This document shows positions 54,118 through 63,330 of a stretch of DNA of 64,000 nt, piece after piece. A program made the position numbers and the translations under genes. The notes beneath the pieces are model-generated. The model was not told the origin of the DNA. It searched no databases and worked only from the letters and a program-made list of their open reading frames with translations. The number at the start of each line of letters is the position of its first letter. The stretch's first letter is position 1. Source of the stretch: Paenibacillus lentus (GTDB lineage: Bacteria > Bacillota > Bacilli > Paenibacillales > Paenibacillaceae); NCBI RefSeq assembly GCF_003931855.1, contig NZ_CP034248.1, positions 3,348,001-3,412,000 of the forward strand, given 5' to 3'.

Positions 54118-55422
54118 ATGACAAACTCGCTGTATGAGACAAATACGGAAATCCCTGATCGGGCAATTCTAGTTAGTTTGAATACCCTGGAAGTTAAAGG
54201 AGGCGGGATTGATCCCGCCTATTCTATGGATGAACTGGTGCAGCTCGCCTTGACTGCAGGCGTAGAAGTGGTGGATACGCTGATCCAAAATCGGGATAAG
54301 CCTGATTCGAAATGGTTTATCGGTAAAGGGAAGGTCGATGAACTGCATGAAGCTATCCAGGATTACGATGCAAATACGGTCATCTTTGATCAGGAGTTGT
54401 CAGGGGCTCAGGTTCGTAATCTTGAAGATATTTTGGATGTGAAAATTATTGACCGGACCCAGTTGATTCTGGATATTTTTGCTCAGCGCGCTAAGACACG
54501 TGAAGGAATCATCCAGGTAGAGCTCGCTCAGCTTACTTATTTGTTACCGCGTTTATCTGGCCATGGCAAAAATTTGTCCAGGCTGGGAGGCGGAATCGGT
54601 ACACGCGGACCGGGCGAGAGCAAGCTGGAGACGGATCGCCGGCATATTCGGCGGCGTATCGGGGAGCTGAAGCGTCAGCTTGAGGAAGTGACGCGCCATC
54701 GCAAGCTGCATCGGGAGCGGCGCAAGGAGACCGGTGTCGTTCATTTAGCGCTTGTCGGCTATACGAACGCAGGCAAATCCACACTGCTGAAGGCGCTGAC
54801 TTCGGCAGACGTATACATTGAGAATCAATTGTTTGCCACGCTTGATCCGACAACCCGCTCGATGGAGCTGCCAAGCGGCAAAGAAGTGATTGTGACCGAT
54901 ACCGTTGGCTTTATACAAAATTTGCCGCATGATTTAATAGCGGCCTTCCGTGCTACGCTGGAGGAGGCGAACGAAGCTGATCTGATCCTGCATGTAGTTG
55001 ATGCATCTTCACCGATGCGGGAAGATCAGATGCACGTTGTCGATCGCATCCTGGATCAGCTTGGGGCCGGAGGCACGCCGCAAATCGTGCTGTTTAACAA
55101 GAAGGACATGTGTTCGCCGGAGCGTCTTGAAATGCTTCCGTCCGGGAAGGGATATTTGAAGGTGAGTGCTTTCGATGAAGGGGACTTGCTGCGTATACGG
55201 GAAGCCGTACAGCAGCATTTGGCTGGAGGCACGTATTCCTTCAGTATACCCGCTTTTCGCGGGGACCTCGCTTCATTGCTCTATAGGGTGGGGAATGTGA
55301 TAGAACGGAGTATCGAGGACGACGTGATTGTTTATCGTGTAGTCCTTCATCAGAAGGATTACGAGAAATATGGCTCTGAGCTCGTTCAATTTAGGAGTGA
55401 GTCTGAGCAGAGCAGCGAGTGA
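54118..55422 (+). CDS. hflX: ribosome-associated GTPase HflX
   Basis: A 434-residue protein with the HflX N-terminal domain (DSKWFIGKGKVDELHEAI; DQELSGAQVRNLEDIL) and the Gly-rich linker GKNLSRLGGGIGTRGPGESK. The GTPase domain has G1 LVGYTNAGKSTLLKALTSAD, G3 DTVGFIQNLPHDLIAAFRAT and G4 LFNKKDMC. HflX binds 50S subunits and rescues or splits ribosomes under stress. ATG 54118 follows AAGGAG. Confidence 0.95.
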   Translation: MTNSLYETNTEIPDRAILVSLNTLEVKGGGIDPAYSMDELVQLALTAGVEVVDTLIQNRDKPDSKWFIGKGKVDELHEAIQDYDANTVIFDQELSGAQVRNLEDILDVKIIDRTQLILDIFAQRAKTREGIIQVELAQLTYLLPRLSGHGKNLSRLGGGIGTRGPGESKLETDRRHIRRRIGELKRQLEEVTRHRKLHRERRKETGVVHLALVGYTNAGKSTLLKALTSADVYIENQLFATLDPTTRSMELPSGKEVIVTDTVGFIQNLPHDLIAAFRATLEEANEADLILHVVDASSPMREDQMHVVDRILDQLGAGGTPQIVLFNKKDMCSPERLEMLPSGKGYLKVSAFDEGDLLRIREAVQQHLAGGTYSFSIPAFRGDLASLLYRVGNVIERSIEDDVIVYRVVLHQKDYEKYGSELVQFRSESEQSSE

Positions 55423-55531
55423 GCAAGTCGGCTAAGTGTTTTTTTGCAAACAGAGCATTGAAGATTGATAGATACGAAATTTTAGATGTAAATGTATTTT
55501 GAAAGCATGGGCAGAGGAGAGTTTTGACAAT

Positions 55532-56785
55532 ATGGCAGTTTTTGCAGAAGAAATCGTAGCATGGTTAGAAGATGCGGAGCAGCAGGTAGCTGAGCAATTC
55601 CGAGTAATCGATCGCATTGTCGATCAGAATCAGTGGAAGGTGATTGAAGCCTTCCAACGGCATCAAGTAAGTGATTATCATTTTGCAGGCTCTACCGGAT
55701 ATGGCTATAATGATCGCGGACGTGAAGTGCTTGATCTTGTGTATGCCGATGTATTCGGCGCCGAGGCGGCCCTGGTGCGTCCGCATTTTGCGTCTGGCAC
55801 ACATACGATTGCCACGGCGCTGTTTGGTGTGCTTCGTCCGGGAGATGAACTGCTTTACATATCTGGAACGCCGTACGACACCCTTCATAAAGTCATCGGC
55901 GAGCCGGGAGATGGCACGGGTTCACTGCAGGATTTTGGAATTCGCTATGACGAGGTTGCGTTGTTAGAGAACGGTGAGATTGATTGGGATGGTGTGGCTG
56001 CTAAGCTGAATGAGCGCACGAAAGTGATTGGGATTCAAAGATCGCGTGGCTACGACTGGCGCGATTCTTTTACGATTGCTCAGATCGGCGAGATGGTTCG
56101 CAGGGTAAAGGAAATGCAGCCGGGTTGCATCGTGTTCGTTGACAATTGCTATGGTGAATTTGCTGAAGAGCTGGAGCCGACGCAGGTTGGTGTTGATTTG
56201 ATGGCTGGATCTTTAATAAAGAATCCGGGCGGGGGATTAGCAGAGACAGGCGGGTATATTTGTGGCCGTGCCGATTTGGTAGAGCTTGCATCCTATCGAT
56301 TGACTGCGCCGGGTATTGGCGGGGAAGTAGGAGCGATGCTGGGAACGACGAGAGGGATTTATCAGGGGTTGTTCCTCGCCCCGACGACGGTAGGACAAGC
56401 GGTAAAAGGAAGTATTCTGGCTGCCGCCGTGCTTGAGCGCGCCGGATTCGAAAGCCGTCCGCGCTGGAATGCAGATCGTACCGATTTGATTCAGGCGATT
56501 GCTTTCAGCTGTCCGGAGCAACTGATCGCATTTGTGCAAGGGATACAGCGCGCTGCCGCCGTGGACGGTTACGTTGTGCCAGAGGCTTGGGAGATGCCGG
56601 GGTATGAGCATCCGGTTATTATGGCTGCAGGTACATTCATTCAGGGAGGAAGTCTGGAATTGTCCGCTGATGCTCCTGTGCGCGAGCCTTACATCGCCTA
56701 TATGCAGGGCGGATTAACCTACTCACACGTCAAGTTCGGTTTATTAACAGCCTTGCAAACGATGAAGGATCGGAATTTATTGTGA
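55532..56785 (+). CDS. YnbB-like PLP-dependent lyase (methionine gamma-lyase family)
   Basis: A 417-residue PLP enzyme of the group formerly called aluminium resistance proteins. The conserved core includes YGYNDRGREVLDLVYADVFG, RPHFASGTHTIATALFGVLR and IVFVDNCYGEFAEELEPTQV. The PLP lysine region is MAGSLIKNPGGGLAETGGYI. In Bacillus the homologue ynbB lies between hflX and glnR, exactly as here. ATG 55532 with GAGGAG at a somewhat long distance; an upstream TTG (55499) is possible. The physiological substrate is unknown. Confidence 0.88.
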   Translation: MAVFAEEIVAWLEDAEQQVAEQFRVIDRIVDQNQWKVIEAFQRHQVSDYHFAGSTGYGYNDRGREVLDLVYADVFGAEAALVRPHFASGTHTIATALFGVLRPGDELLYISGTPYDTLHKVIGEPGDGTGSLQDFGIRYDEVALLENGEIDWDGVAAKLNERTKVIGIQRSRGYDWRDSFTIAQIGEMVRRVKEMQPGCIVFVDNCYGEFAEELEPTQVGVDLMAGSLIKNPGGGLAETGGYICGRADLVELASYRLTAPGIGGEVGAMLGTTRGIYQGLFLAPTTVGQAVKGSILAAAVLERAGFESRPRWNADRTDLIQAIAFSCPEQLIAFVQGIQRAAAVDGYVVPEAWEMPGYEHPVIMAAGTFIQGGSLELSADAPVREPYIAYMQGGLTYSHVKFGLLTALQTMKDRNLL

Positions 56786-56803
56786 GAATACCTGACATGC
56801 CTG

Positions 56804-56832
56804 TTGACATGTCAGGTTATCTGACATAGAAT
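56804..56832 (+). promoter_or_regulatory. glnRA promoter with a GlnR box filling the spacer
   Basis: TTGACA (56804-56809) and TAGAAT (56827-56832) are separated by exactly 17 bases. Those 17 bases, TGTCA-N7-TGACA (56810-56826), match the GlnR/TnrA consensus TGTNA-N7-TNACA perfectly. GlnR binding would cover the promoter between its two hexamers and repress glnRA. An overlapping inverted repeat CTGACATG / CATGTCAG occupies 56792-56815. Confidence 0.85.
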
Positions 56833-56866
56833 ATTTTCGTGAAATATATGCGGAAGGTTGAGAGCG

Positions 56867-57277
56867 GTGAGTGAGGAGATTCGCAGAAACATGGCTTTGT
56901 TTCCGATCGGTATCGTCATGAAACTTACCGATTTATCGGCTCGGCAGATACGCTATTATGAGCAGCATCAGCTGATCAGGCCGGCCCGTACCTCGGGGAA
57001 CCAGCGTCTATTTTCGTACAATGATGTTGAGCGATTACTTGAGATAAAGAAACTGATCGACAGAGGCGCCAACATGGCAGGAATCAAAGAGGCTTTGGCG
57101 CCCGCAGTTAAAGAATCTCAGGAAGCAACGGAAATGAATGCAGATACCGAACAGAAACGTAAGGAGCTGACGGATTCAGAGCTTTATCGCCGGCTGAAGC
57201 AGGAGCTGGTAACTGGGAACAGAATGGGTCAGGTATCACTGATCCAAGGAGAGTTATCCCGCTTTTTCAAAATCTAG
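56867..57277 (+). CDS. glnR: nitrogen-responsive MerR-family repressor GlnR
   Basis: A 136-residue regulator of glutamine synthetase. The winged helix reads FPIGIVMKLTDLSARQIRYY, then EQHQLIRPARTSGNQRLFSY, as in B. subtilis GlnR, and the C-terminus (SLIQGELSRFFKI) corresponds to the part that senses feedback-inhibited glutamine synthetase. GTG 56867 gives MSEEIRRNMALFPIG, aligning with the known start, with GGAAGG 10 bases upstream. It is the first gene of glnRA and lies just after its own operator. Confidence 0.95.
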   Translation: MSEEIRRNMALFPIGIVMKLTDLSARQIRYYEQHQLIRPARTSGNQRLFSYNDVERLLEIKKLIDRGANMAGIKEALAPAVKESQEATEMNADTEQKRKELTDSELYRRLKQELVTGNRMGQVSLIQGELSRFFKI

Positions 57278-57299
57278 AAATCGATAGGAGAGAGAGAGC

Positions 57300-58628
57300 T
57301 TGAGTTATTCCAAAGAAGACATTTTACGCATTGCCAAAGAAGAGAATGTGCGATTTATCCGTTTGCAATTTACTGATTTGCTCGGAACGATCAAGAACGT
57401 AGAAATTCCTGTCAGTCAATTGGAAAAAGCGCTTGATAACAAAATGATGTTCGACGGATCTTCTATTGAAGGATATGTTCGCATCGAAGAATCCGATATG
57501 TATCTGTACCCGGATCTGGATACTTGGGTTATTTTCCCATGGGTAGCCGAGGATCGTGTGGCACGGCTTATCTGTGATGTTTACATGACGGATGGCACAC
57601 CATTCGGCGGAGACCCGCGCAACATATTGAAGCGCGCGCTGAAAGAAGCGGAAGAAATGGGATATACCGCAATGAATGTAGGTCCAGAACCTGAATTTTT
57701 CCTCTTTAAAACCGATGAAAAAGGCAACCCCACGATGGAACTGAATGACCAAGGCGGTTATTTCGACCTCGCTCCAACGGATCTAGGGGAGAACTGCCGT
57801 CGTGAAATCGTCCTTACCCTCGAAGAAATGGGCTTTGAAATCGAAGCGTCCCACCACGAAGTAGCTCCAGGTCAACACGAGATTGATTTTAAATATGCCG
57901 ATGCTATTAAGGCGGCTGACCAAATTCAAACATTCAAGCTCGTCGTTAAGACAATCGCTCGTCAGCATGGTTTGCATGCGACCTTCATGCCTAAACCGTT
58001 GTATGGTGTGAGCGGCTCCGGAATGCACTGCCATCAATCCCTATTCAAAGGGAAAGTGAATGCTTTTTATGACGAAAGTGATGAGCTTGGTCTAAGTAAG
58101 GACGCTCGTCACTACATGGCTGGTATCCTTAAGCATGCTCGTGCATTTGCAGCTGTAACGAATCCGACCGTTAACTCCTACAAACGACTCGTACCCGGAT
58201 ATGAAGCGCCTTGCTATGTAGCGTGGTCATCCAGTAACCGCAGCCCGATGATTCGTATCCCCGCTTCCCGTGGATTGAGCACTCGCGTAGAGGTTCGTAA
58301 CCCGGATCCGGCGGCTAATCCATATTTGGCCTTGGCAGTAATGCTCAGAGCAGGTCTTGACGGTATTAAGAATGAGCTGGAGCTTGTCGCTCCGGTTGAC
58401 CGCAACATCTATGTGATGTCAGAGGAAGAGCTGATCGAAGAAGGCATTCCAAGCCTGCCATCAGACCTTAAGGAAGCTTTAAATGAAATGGTTAACAGTG
58501 AAGTTATTTCTGATGCGCTCGGCGAGCACGCCCGCACGCACTTATACGAGCTGAAAGAAATCGAGTGGGACATGTACCGCACCCAGGTTCACGAGTGGGA
58601 ACGTGACCATTATATGAGATTGTATTAA
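57300..58628 (+). CDS. glnA: glutamine synthetase, type I
   Basis: A 442-residue enzyme making glutamine from glutamate, ammonia and ATP. It has the N-terminal [38 protein letters not shown] (latch region), metal/ATP segments [10 protein letters not shown] and [37 protein letters not shown] and [20 protein letters not shown]. It lacks the adenylylation Tyr context of enteric enzymes, as in Bacilli, where GlnR and glutamine feedback control it. TTG 57300 follows AGGAGAGAG. Confidence 0.97.
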   Translation: MSYSKEDILRIAKEENVRFIRLQFTDLLGTIKNVEIPVSQLEKALDNKMMFDGSSIEGYVRIEESDMYLYPDLDTWVIFPWVAEDRVARLICDVYMTDGTPFGGDPRNILKRALKEAEEMGYTAMNVGPEPEFFLFKTDEKGNPTMELNDQGGYFDLAPTDLGENCRREIVLTLEEMGFEIEASHHEVAPGQHEIDFKYADAIKAADQIQTFKLVVKTIARQHGLHATFMPKPLYGVSGSGMHCHQSLFKGKVNAFYDESDELGLSKDARHYMAGILKHARAFAAVTNPTVNSYKRLVPGYEAPCYVAWSSSNRSPMIRIPASRGLSTRVEVRNPDPAANPYLALAVMLRAGLDGIKNELELVAPVDRNIYVMSEEELIEEGIPSLPSDLKEALNEMVNSEVISDALGEHARTHLYELKEIEWDMYRTQVHEWERDHYMRLY

Positions 58629-58634
58629 TCGAGG

Positions 58635-58670
58635 AATCCTCTGGCGCTTTGAGCGTCGGGGGATTTTTTT
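58635..58670 (+). terminator. rho-independent terminator
   Basis: AATCCTCTGGCGCT-TTG-AGCGTCGGGGGATT followed by TTTTTT, ending glnRA. Confidence 0.9.
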
Positions 58671-58736
58671 TATAAAATAGATGGCATACAGGTAAGTTAC
58701 GTTCCACGAAGACACAGCTTAATACAATAAAGAAAT

Positions 58737-58763
58737 AAAAGACGCTCAATGAGCGTCTTTTCC
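58737..58763. terminator. terminator of the small minus-strand gene, possibly bidirectional
   Basis: AAAAGACGCTCA-AT-GAGCGTCTTTT with A and T runs on the two sides. It lies ten bases beyond the stop of the small gene at 58771. Confidence 0.8.
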
Positions 58764-58770
58764 TAACTTA

Positions 58771-58875
58771 TTACCAATGATGACGACGATGTTTTTTTTT
58801 CTTATGCTTTGCAATAACCAACGCTTTCTGACCGGGGCGAAGTTTTATGACGCATACTTTTTTACTTGAGGACAT
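58771..58875 (-). CDS. 34-residue very basic protein
   Basis: ATG 58875 follows a near-ideal ribosome binding site AAGGAGGTGATAG. The product starts MSSSKKVCVIKLRPGQKALV and ends with KHKKKKHRRHHW: eighteen of its last nineteen residues are mostly Lys, Arg and His. A terminator follows directly, so it is a complete monocistronic gene. It is too short for routine gene callers. I do not recognise the family. A nucleic-acid- or spore-associated peptide is a guess based on charge. Confidence 0.65.
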   Translation of the reverse strand: MSSSKKVCVIKLRPGQKALVIAKHKKKKHRRHHW

Positions 58876-59021
58876 AACTATCACCTCCTTTTCAGTTACA
58901 ATTTATGATTCAGGGAATTAAATTGATTGGACGGTGCTTACTTTGTGCTTTATGCTGCTGGCAGGATTTTCGTTGCTAGCGCTTACAATTACGGTTAGGA
59001 TAATTATTGAGGTGAATGGGG

Positions 59022-60005
59022 ATGGACAAAAAGTGGTTGGCCGCCGCAGCGGTCTTGATTGGGATACTTACATATCTGTTTGTCGGATTTGCGCACCATT
59101 CCGGTAAAATGAGCAGGATTGTAAAGGAGCTCCAAGGGCATGAGGGCAATGGGACGAAGCGTTATCACATTGTGCTGATCGAGCAGGAACGCTATCATCC
59201 GTATTGGGAAATGGTGGAGAAGGGCGCAGAACAGGCAGCGGAAGAGTATGCCATCGACATCGAATTTGCCGGAGCCGTCCGGAATAACATGGATGAGCAG
59301 CTTAATTTGCTGGAGAAAGCGATCGCCGCTCGGGTAGATGCGATTATTGTGCAAGGATTGAATGAGGAGAAATTCACGCCGCTCATTGATAAAGCGGTAG
59401 CGCGCGGTGTTCCGGTTGTGACGATCGATACGGATGCGCCGGAGAGTAAGCGGCTTGCGTATGTCGGCACAGATAATGTGGCCGCTGGCGAGAGGCTGGG
59501 ACGCCTTGTGGTGAAAACGACAGGCGGATCGGGAAAAATTGGTGTTATTATCGGCAGCGAGCTTGCCGAGAGTCAGCTGCAGCGCCTGGATGGGCTGAGG
59601 CAGGTAGTGGACCAGTATAGCAGACTCGAAATTGTCGCGGTACGCAGCTCCAATATTTCGCATATGGAGGCAATCCAGCAGGCGTCTGAGATGCTGCGCA
59701 ATCATCCGGAGATCAGCATTATGGTCGGCACTAGTGCAACGGATGCGCTCGGGATGCTGCAAGCCGCCAAAAGTTTGAAACGCGATGAACTTACGATTAT
59801 AGGCTTTGACAATCAGAAGGAGACGCTGGCCGCAATTCGCAACGGCGAGATTCAAGCTACGGTGGCGCAACAACCCTATTTAATGGGCAGGACGGCGGTC
59901 AAGCTGCTTTATGATCACTTTCAGGGGGAGCGGCTGCTTCCTGCATACTATACAGAGGTCAAGGTGCTAGATGGAAGTAATGTGCAGGAGGGAGAGAGCC
60001 TGTGA
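59022..60005 (+). CDS. membrane-anchored periplasmic-type sugar-binding protein (sensor subunit)
   Basis: A 327-residue RbsB/XylF-type binding protein. It has one uncleaved N-terminal span (WLAAAAVLIGILTYLFVGFA) and no lipobox Cys, followed by the peripla_BP_4 fold (PYWEMVEKGAEQAAEEYAID; ARVDAIIVQGLNEEKFTPLI; VPVVTIDTDAPESKRLAYVG). Its stop overlaps the kinase start. In Clostridium beijerinckii the comparable XylFII binds xylose and activates a LytS kinase; the same arrangement here suggests a sensing rather than transport role. ATG 59022 follows GAGGTG with seven-base spacing. Confidence 0.8.
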   Translation: MDKKWLAAAAVLIGILTYLFVGFAHHSGKMSRIVKELQGHEGNGTKRYHIVLIEQERYHPYWEMVEKGAEQAAEEYAIDIEFAGAVRNNMDEQLNLLEKAIAARVDAIIVQGLNEEKFTPLIDKAVARGVPVVTIDTDAPESKRLAYVGTDNVAAGERLGRLVVKTTGGSGKIGVIIGSELAESQLQRLDGLRQVVDQYSRLEIVAVRSSNISHMEAIQQASEMLRNHPEISIMVGTSATDALGMLQAAKSLKRDELTIIGFDNQKETLAAIRNGEIQATVAQQPYLMGRTAVKLLYDHFQGERLLPAYYTEVKVLDGSNVQEGESL

Positions 60006-61438
60006 CAATACGGAGGAAACTGTTTATCTTTATTCCGCTACTCGTAATTTTGCTGAGCTCGGTTTCTTTCTTCCTGTTCGAGAGCGGTAAAACCGTGCAG
60101 GAAAGCTATCATTTAATGATGAACCGTATTTTATTATATAAAGAGGTATCTTATGAGGTCGGTGAAAATATGCGGTCGCTGAACCGCTATATTATGCAAA
60201 TGGATGCAGAGAGCATGCCTGAAGTGATCAAGCATCTGAACGCCGTCAAGGAGCTGAGAGTCGAGCTGGATAGTTTGGCAACAATTGGACCAAGCGATTT
60301 GCCGCTGGTCAATTATCGCAATATTATTGATACATTTATCGAGCAGGCCGAAGGGATGATCGTGCAAATCGATGTGCATGATTCGGGCATTATGGCCGGG
60401 CAGTATATCGAAGCTGAGAAGACGGAGCGATTCATCCGCGAGGAGGCTCAAGCGCTTGTTGATCTTGAACTGGAACAGTATAAGCCGATTTACCAGGAAA
60501 TGATGTTTACCTCAGAGCGATTAAATACGCTTGGTATTCTGCTTGTAATTACCGTGGCGGCACTCAGTATTCTGTTAGCGCTCTGGCTTTCGGAGAGTAT
60601 TACCGGGCCGATCCGCCGCCTTGTGTCCACGGCCAAACAAATTTCAAAAGGGCGGATGGATACGAAGGCGCCGGAGAGGGACAACCATGATGAAATTAGC
60701 ATTCTGTGCCGAGCTTTTAATGGGATGATCGATAACATTCAACGGCTGATGGCTGAAAATATGGACAGCTTGGAGAAGGATCGCCTCGTGAAGGAGCTGG
60801 AGTTGAAGACGCTGCAAAGCCAAATCAATCCGCATTTTTTGTTCAACACATTAAATTCGATTTCCAAGCTTGCCTACATTGAAGGGGCTACGAGAACGAG
60901 CGATCTTGCCGTGTCCGTCTCGCGCCTGCTTCGGTATAATTTGCAGAAGCTTGATCAGGCGGTGCCGCTTCGCGAGGAGGTAGAGCATGTAAGCGAGTAT
61001 ATGAAGATCCAGAAGGCGAGATTCCGTGACAGGATCGAATTTGTGATGGATATTGACGAACGAGCACTGGACTGTATGATTCCGTGCCTGACATTGCAGC
61101 CGATTTTGGAAAATGCATTCGTTCATGGGATTGAGCAGATGGAGTCCGGGGCCCTGCTGAAGCTCGGGATCAGCTACTCGGAAGCTGGCGTGGTGATCGA
61201 GATTCGGGATAATGGCGTGGGAATGAGCAGGGAGACGGCGAATGTGCTACTTCAATCGATCCGTGATAATTCGCCGCGTTATGGGGGGAGGAAGGGACAA
61301 TCCACCGGTTTAGGCACACATAATGTGTTCAAAAGGCTGCATTTGTTCTTTGACGGGCAGGAGCGCATTGAGATCGACAGTAGAGAGGGAGGGGGAACTA
61401 CGGTCATGTTCACCTTGCCGTTTCGTACGGTCGCTTAA
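60002..61438 (+). CDS. LytS/YesM-type sensor histidine kinase
   Basis: A 478-residue kinase: two membrane spans (residues 7-23 and about 178-197) enclose a helical extracytoplasmic domain, then a HAMP segment (SITGPIRRLVSTAKQISKGR). The His_kinase domain has the phosphoaccepting His in LQSQINPHFLFNTLNSISKL, and the HATPase has VIEIRDNGVGMS and the G-box KGQSTGLGTHNVFKRL. GTG 60002 overlaps the stop of the binding protein and follows GGAGGGAGAG. Its partner regulator is the next gene. Confidence 0.93.
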   Translation: MTIRRKLFIFIPLLVILLSSVSFFLFESGKTVQESYHLMMNRILLYKEVSYEVGENMRSLNRYIMQMDAESMPEVIKHLNAVKELRVELDSLATIGPSDLPLVNYRNIIDTFIEQAEGMIVQIDVHDSGIMAGQYIEAEKTERFIREEAQALVDLELEQYKPIYQEMMFTSERLNTLGILLVITVAALSILLALWLSESITGPIRRLVSTAKQISKGRMDTKAPERDNHDEISILCRAFNGMIDNIQRLMAENMDSLEKDRLVKELELKTLQSQINPHFLFNTLNSISKLAYIEGATRTSDLAVSVSRLLRYNLQKLDQAVPLREEVEHVSEYMKIQKARFRDRIEFVMDIDERALDCMIPCLTLQPILENAFVHGIEQMESGALLKLGISYSEAGVVIEIRDNGVGMSRETANVLLQSIRDNSPRYGGRKGQSTGLGTHNVFKRLHLFFDGQERIEIDSREGGGTTVMFTLPFRTVA

Positions 61439-61542
61439 TGAAGTGAAGTGGCATCTTTTCGGAGGTATGGTGCAGCTTAATTTGTCTCGTTTAATTGCAT
61501 TTTTATGCAGGAATAAGTGTGGAAAAATGGGGGTATGTCAAA

Positions 61543-63126
61543 ATGTATACCTTGCTTATAGCGGACGATGAAGCTCTTGAACGTGAAGGACTGGAGCTTA
61601 TGATCAGGCATATGATGCCGGACACCTTTACGTTTCTCCATGCGGAGAATGGAAGACGGGCGATTCAACTAGCTGAGGAAGCGAGACCTGATTTTATTTT
61701 TATGGATATTAAAATGCCAGGTATTCAAGGGCTGGAGGCAGTACGCGAAATTTCGGCGATATATCCGATGACTAGAATTGTGATGATTACAGCACATGAT
61801 TATTTCACTTATGCCAAGGAGAGTCTGACCTTAGGGGTTAGCGACTATTTGCTCAAGCCGGCCAAGCGGGAAGAAATGTTAGATGTGCTGAGGAAGTTGA
61901 TTGATGAGACAGAGCAAACACGGCGGGAAAGAAACGAACAGCTAAAAATGAAGGAGAAGCTGTCGCAGTTAATCCCACTAGCGGAGAATGAGCTGTCCCT
62001 TATGCTGATGCTGGAATGCGTGCAGGAGGTAGAGGTTTCACAGCTGGCCAAACTGCTCGATTTGAATTGGCAGAAGGGATATGCGATGGTGCTATCGCTT
62101 GCTCGGGATGCGGCTGAAGAGTGGGAAGGATTTCAGTTAGTCAAAAAAGAGGTTTATGAGGCTATTAAACAGTTTGTCAAGCCGATTCTTACCTGCCTCG
62201 TCAGTCCCATGGTTGGCCATCAGATAGTGTTGTTCATCCCTTTTTCGCCAGGGCAGTCAGGTTATTCACAGCGTGTGAATTCATTAGACTGGGGCAAGCG
62301 TATTAAGGAATTCGTGGAAGAGCGGTTTGGCTACAGGCTTTCTGTCGGTATTGGTTCAATCCGGGAGGGCTGGGACGGAATGAGCCGTTCTTATCGAGAA
62401 GCAGCTCGGGTGTGCGCGGATGACCAAAATACTGTTAACGTAAGGCATTATGACGATATTACGATGAGCTCAGGGCAGGCGATGATAACGTCCGATGAAG
62501 AGAAGAAACTGCTGGATGCGCTGCTGCGTCAGGATAAGCAGGAGGCATTGAACCGGTTTACCGCGCTTTGGGAGCGGCTTATGCAAAGGAGTGAGCCTGT
62601 CCAGCTGACGCATCTGCGGGCAGAAGTGATTGGACTTCTCCTGTATTTATGCCGGGGAACGCAGTCCCGAGGCGGGGTCGAATGGATCTCATTGCTAAGC
62701 GGGCTTGAGGATATGGAGGCACTTCGCCATAGTGCGCAATTGTGGTTGGATAGGATTGCAGATGCCATGAAGGAAGATCAGGAGCGCAGCCGTTCACATG
62801 TGCTACAGCGGGCACTGCTTTATATCGGTCAGAAGTACAAAGAGGATATCTCGATGGAAGAAAGTGCCGAGTTCGTTAATCTGAGTCCTCATTATTTCAG
62901 TAAACTATTTAAGCAGTATACAGGTGAAAATTTTATTGATTACGTGACCCGGCTGCGGATGGAGGAATCTAAGAGGCTAATTCAAGAACAGCGTCTTAGC
63001 TTGAAGGAGATTTGCTTTGAAGTAGGATATAACGACCCGAATTATTTTAGCCGAGTTTTTAAAAAGGTGTTGGGTATGACACCTAGCGAGTATCGCCAGC
63101 AACTGGAGAAACGAAGTCCTTGTTGA
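61543..63126 (+). CDS. YesN-type response regulator with AraC DNA-binding domain
   Basis: A 527-residue regulator. The receiver domain has acidic residues IADDEALE, phospho-Asp in PDFIFMDIKMPGIQGLEAVR, Thr in IVMITAHDYFTYAK and Lys in SDYLLKPAKREEM. A long middle region follows, then a C-terminal AraC HTH pair (YKEDISMEESAEFVNLSPHY; ISKLFK-like FSKLFKQYTGENFIDYVTRL; LKEICFEVGYNDPNYFSRVF). ATG 61543 follows GGGGGT. It probably activates the adjacent xylF-type transporter genes on signal from the kinase. Confidence 0.93.
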   Translation: MYTLLIADDEALEREGLELMIRHMMPDTFTFLHAENGRRAIQLAEEARPDFIFMDIKMPGIQGLEAVREISAIYPMTRIVMITAHDYFTYAKESLTLGVSDYLLKPAKREEMLDVLRKLIDETEQTRRERNEQLKMKEKLSQLIPLAENELSLMLMLECVQEVEVSQLAKLLDLNWQKGYAMVLSLARDAAEEWEGFQLVKKEVYEAIKQFVKPILTCLVSPMVGHQIVLFIPFSPGQSGYSQRVNSLDWGKRIKEFVEERFGYRLSVGIGSIREGWDGMSRSYREAARVCADDQNTVNVRHYDDITMSSGQAMITSDEEKKLLDALLRQDKQEALNRFTALWERLMQRSEPVQLTHLRAEVIGLLLYLCRGTQSRGGVEWISLLSGLEDMEALRHSAQLWLDRIADAMKEDQERSRSHVLQRALLYIGQKYKEDISMEESAEFVNLSPHYFSKLFKQYTGENFIDYVTRLRMEESKRLIQEQRLSLKEICFEVGYNDPNYFSRVFKKVLGMTPSEYRQQLEKRSPC

Positions 63127-63143
63127 TCGACAAGGACTTTTTT
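63114..63143 (+). terminator. rho-independent terminator overlapping the regulator's stop
   Basis: AAGTCCTTG-TTGATCGA-CAAGGACTT and TTTT. The stop codon of the regulator lies in the loop. Confidence 0.85.
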
Positions 63144-63282
63144 GTGTTTAGAACCATATTGTGCTATGAAAAACATGCATTATGAATTTCATTACATACC
63201 GCAGCAAGCAATTGCAGGTTAAGTGCAAGGAAGTGCAGGTGATCGCTGGACCACGGTTTCTACTCCGGTGTTAAGATTTCAG

Positions 63283-63296
63283 TGTAAGCGCAATCA
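63283..63296 (+). promoter_or_regulatory. candidate cre site (CcpA operator) before the xylF-like gene
   Basis: TGTAAGCGCAATCA fits the catabolite-responsive element consensus TGNAARCGNWWWCA at every position. It lies 35-48 bases before the sugar-binding-protein start, suitable for catabolite repression by CcpA. Confidence 0.6.
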
Positions 63297-63330
63297 TTTA
63301 TTAAATCGAGTGAAAAGGGGCGAAGGAAGA

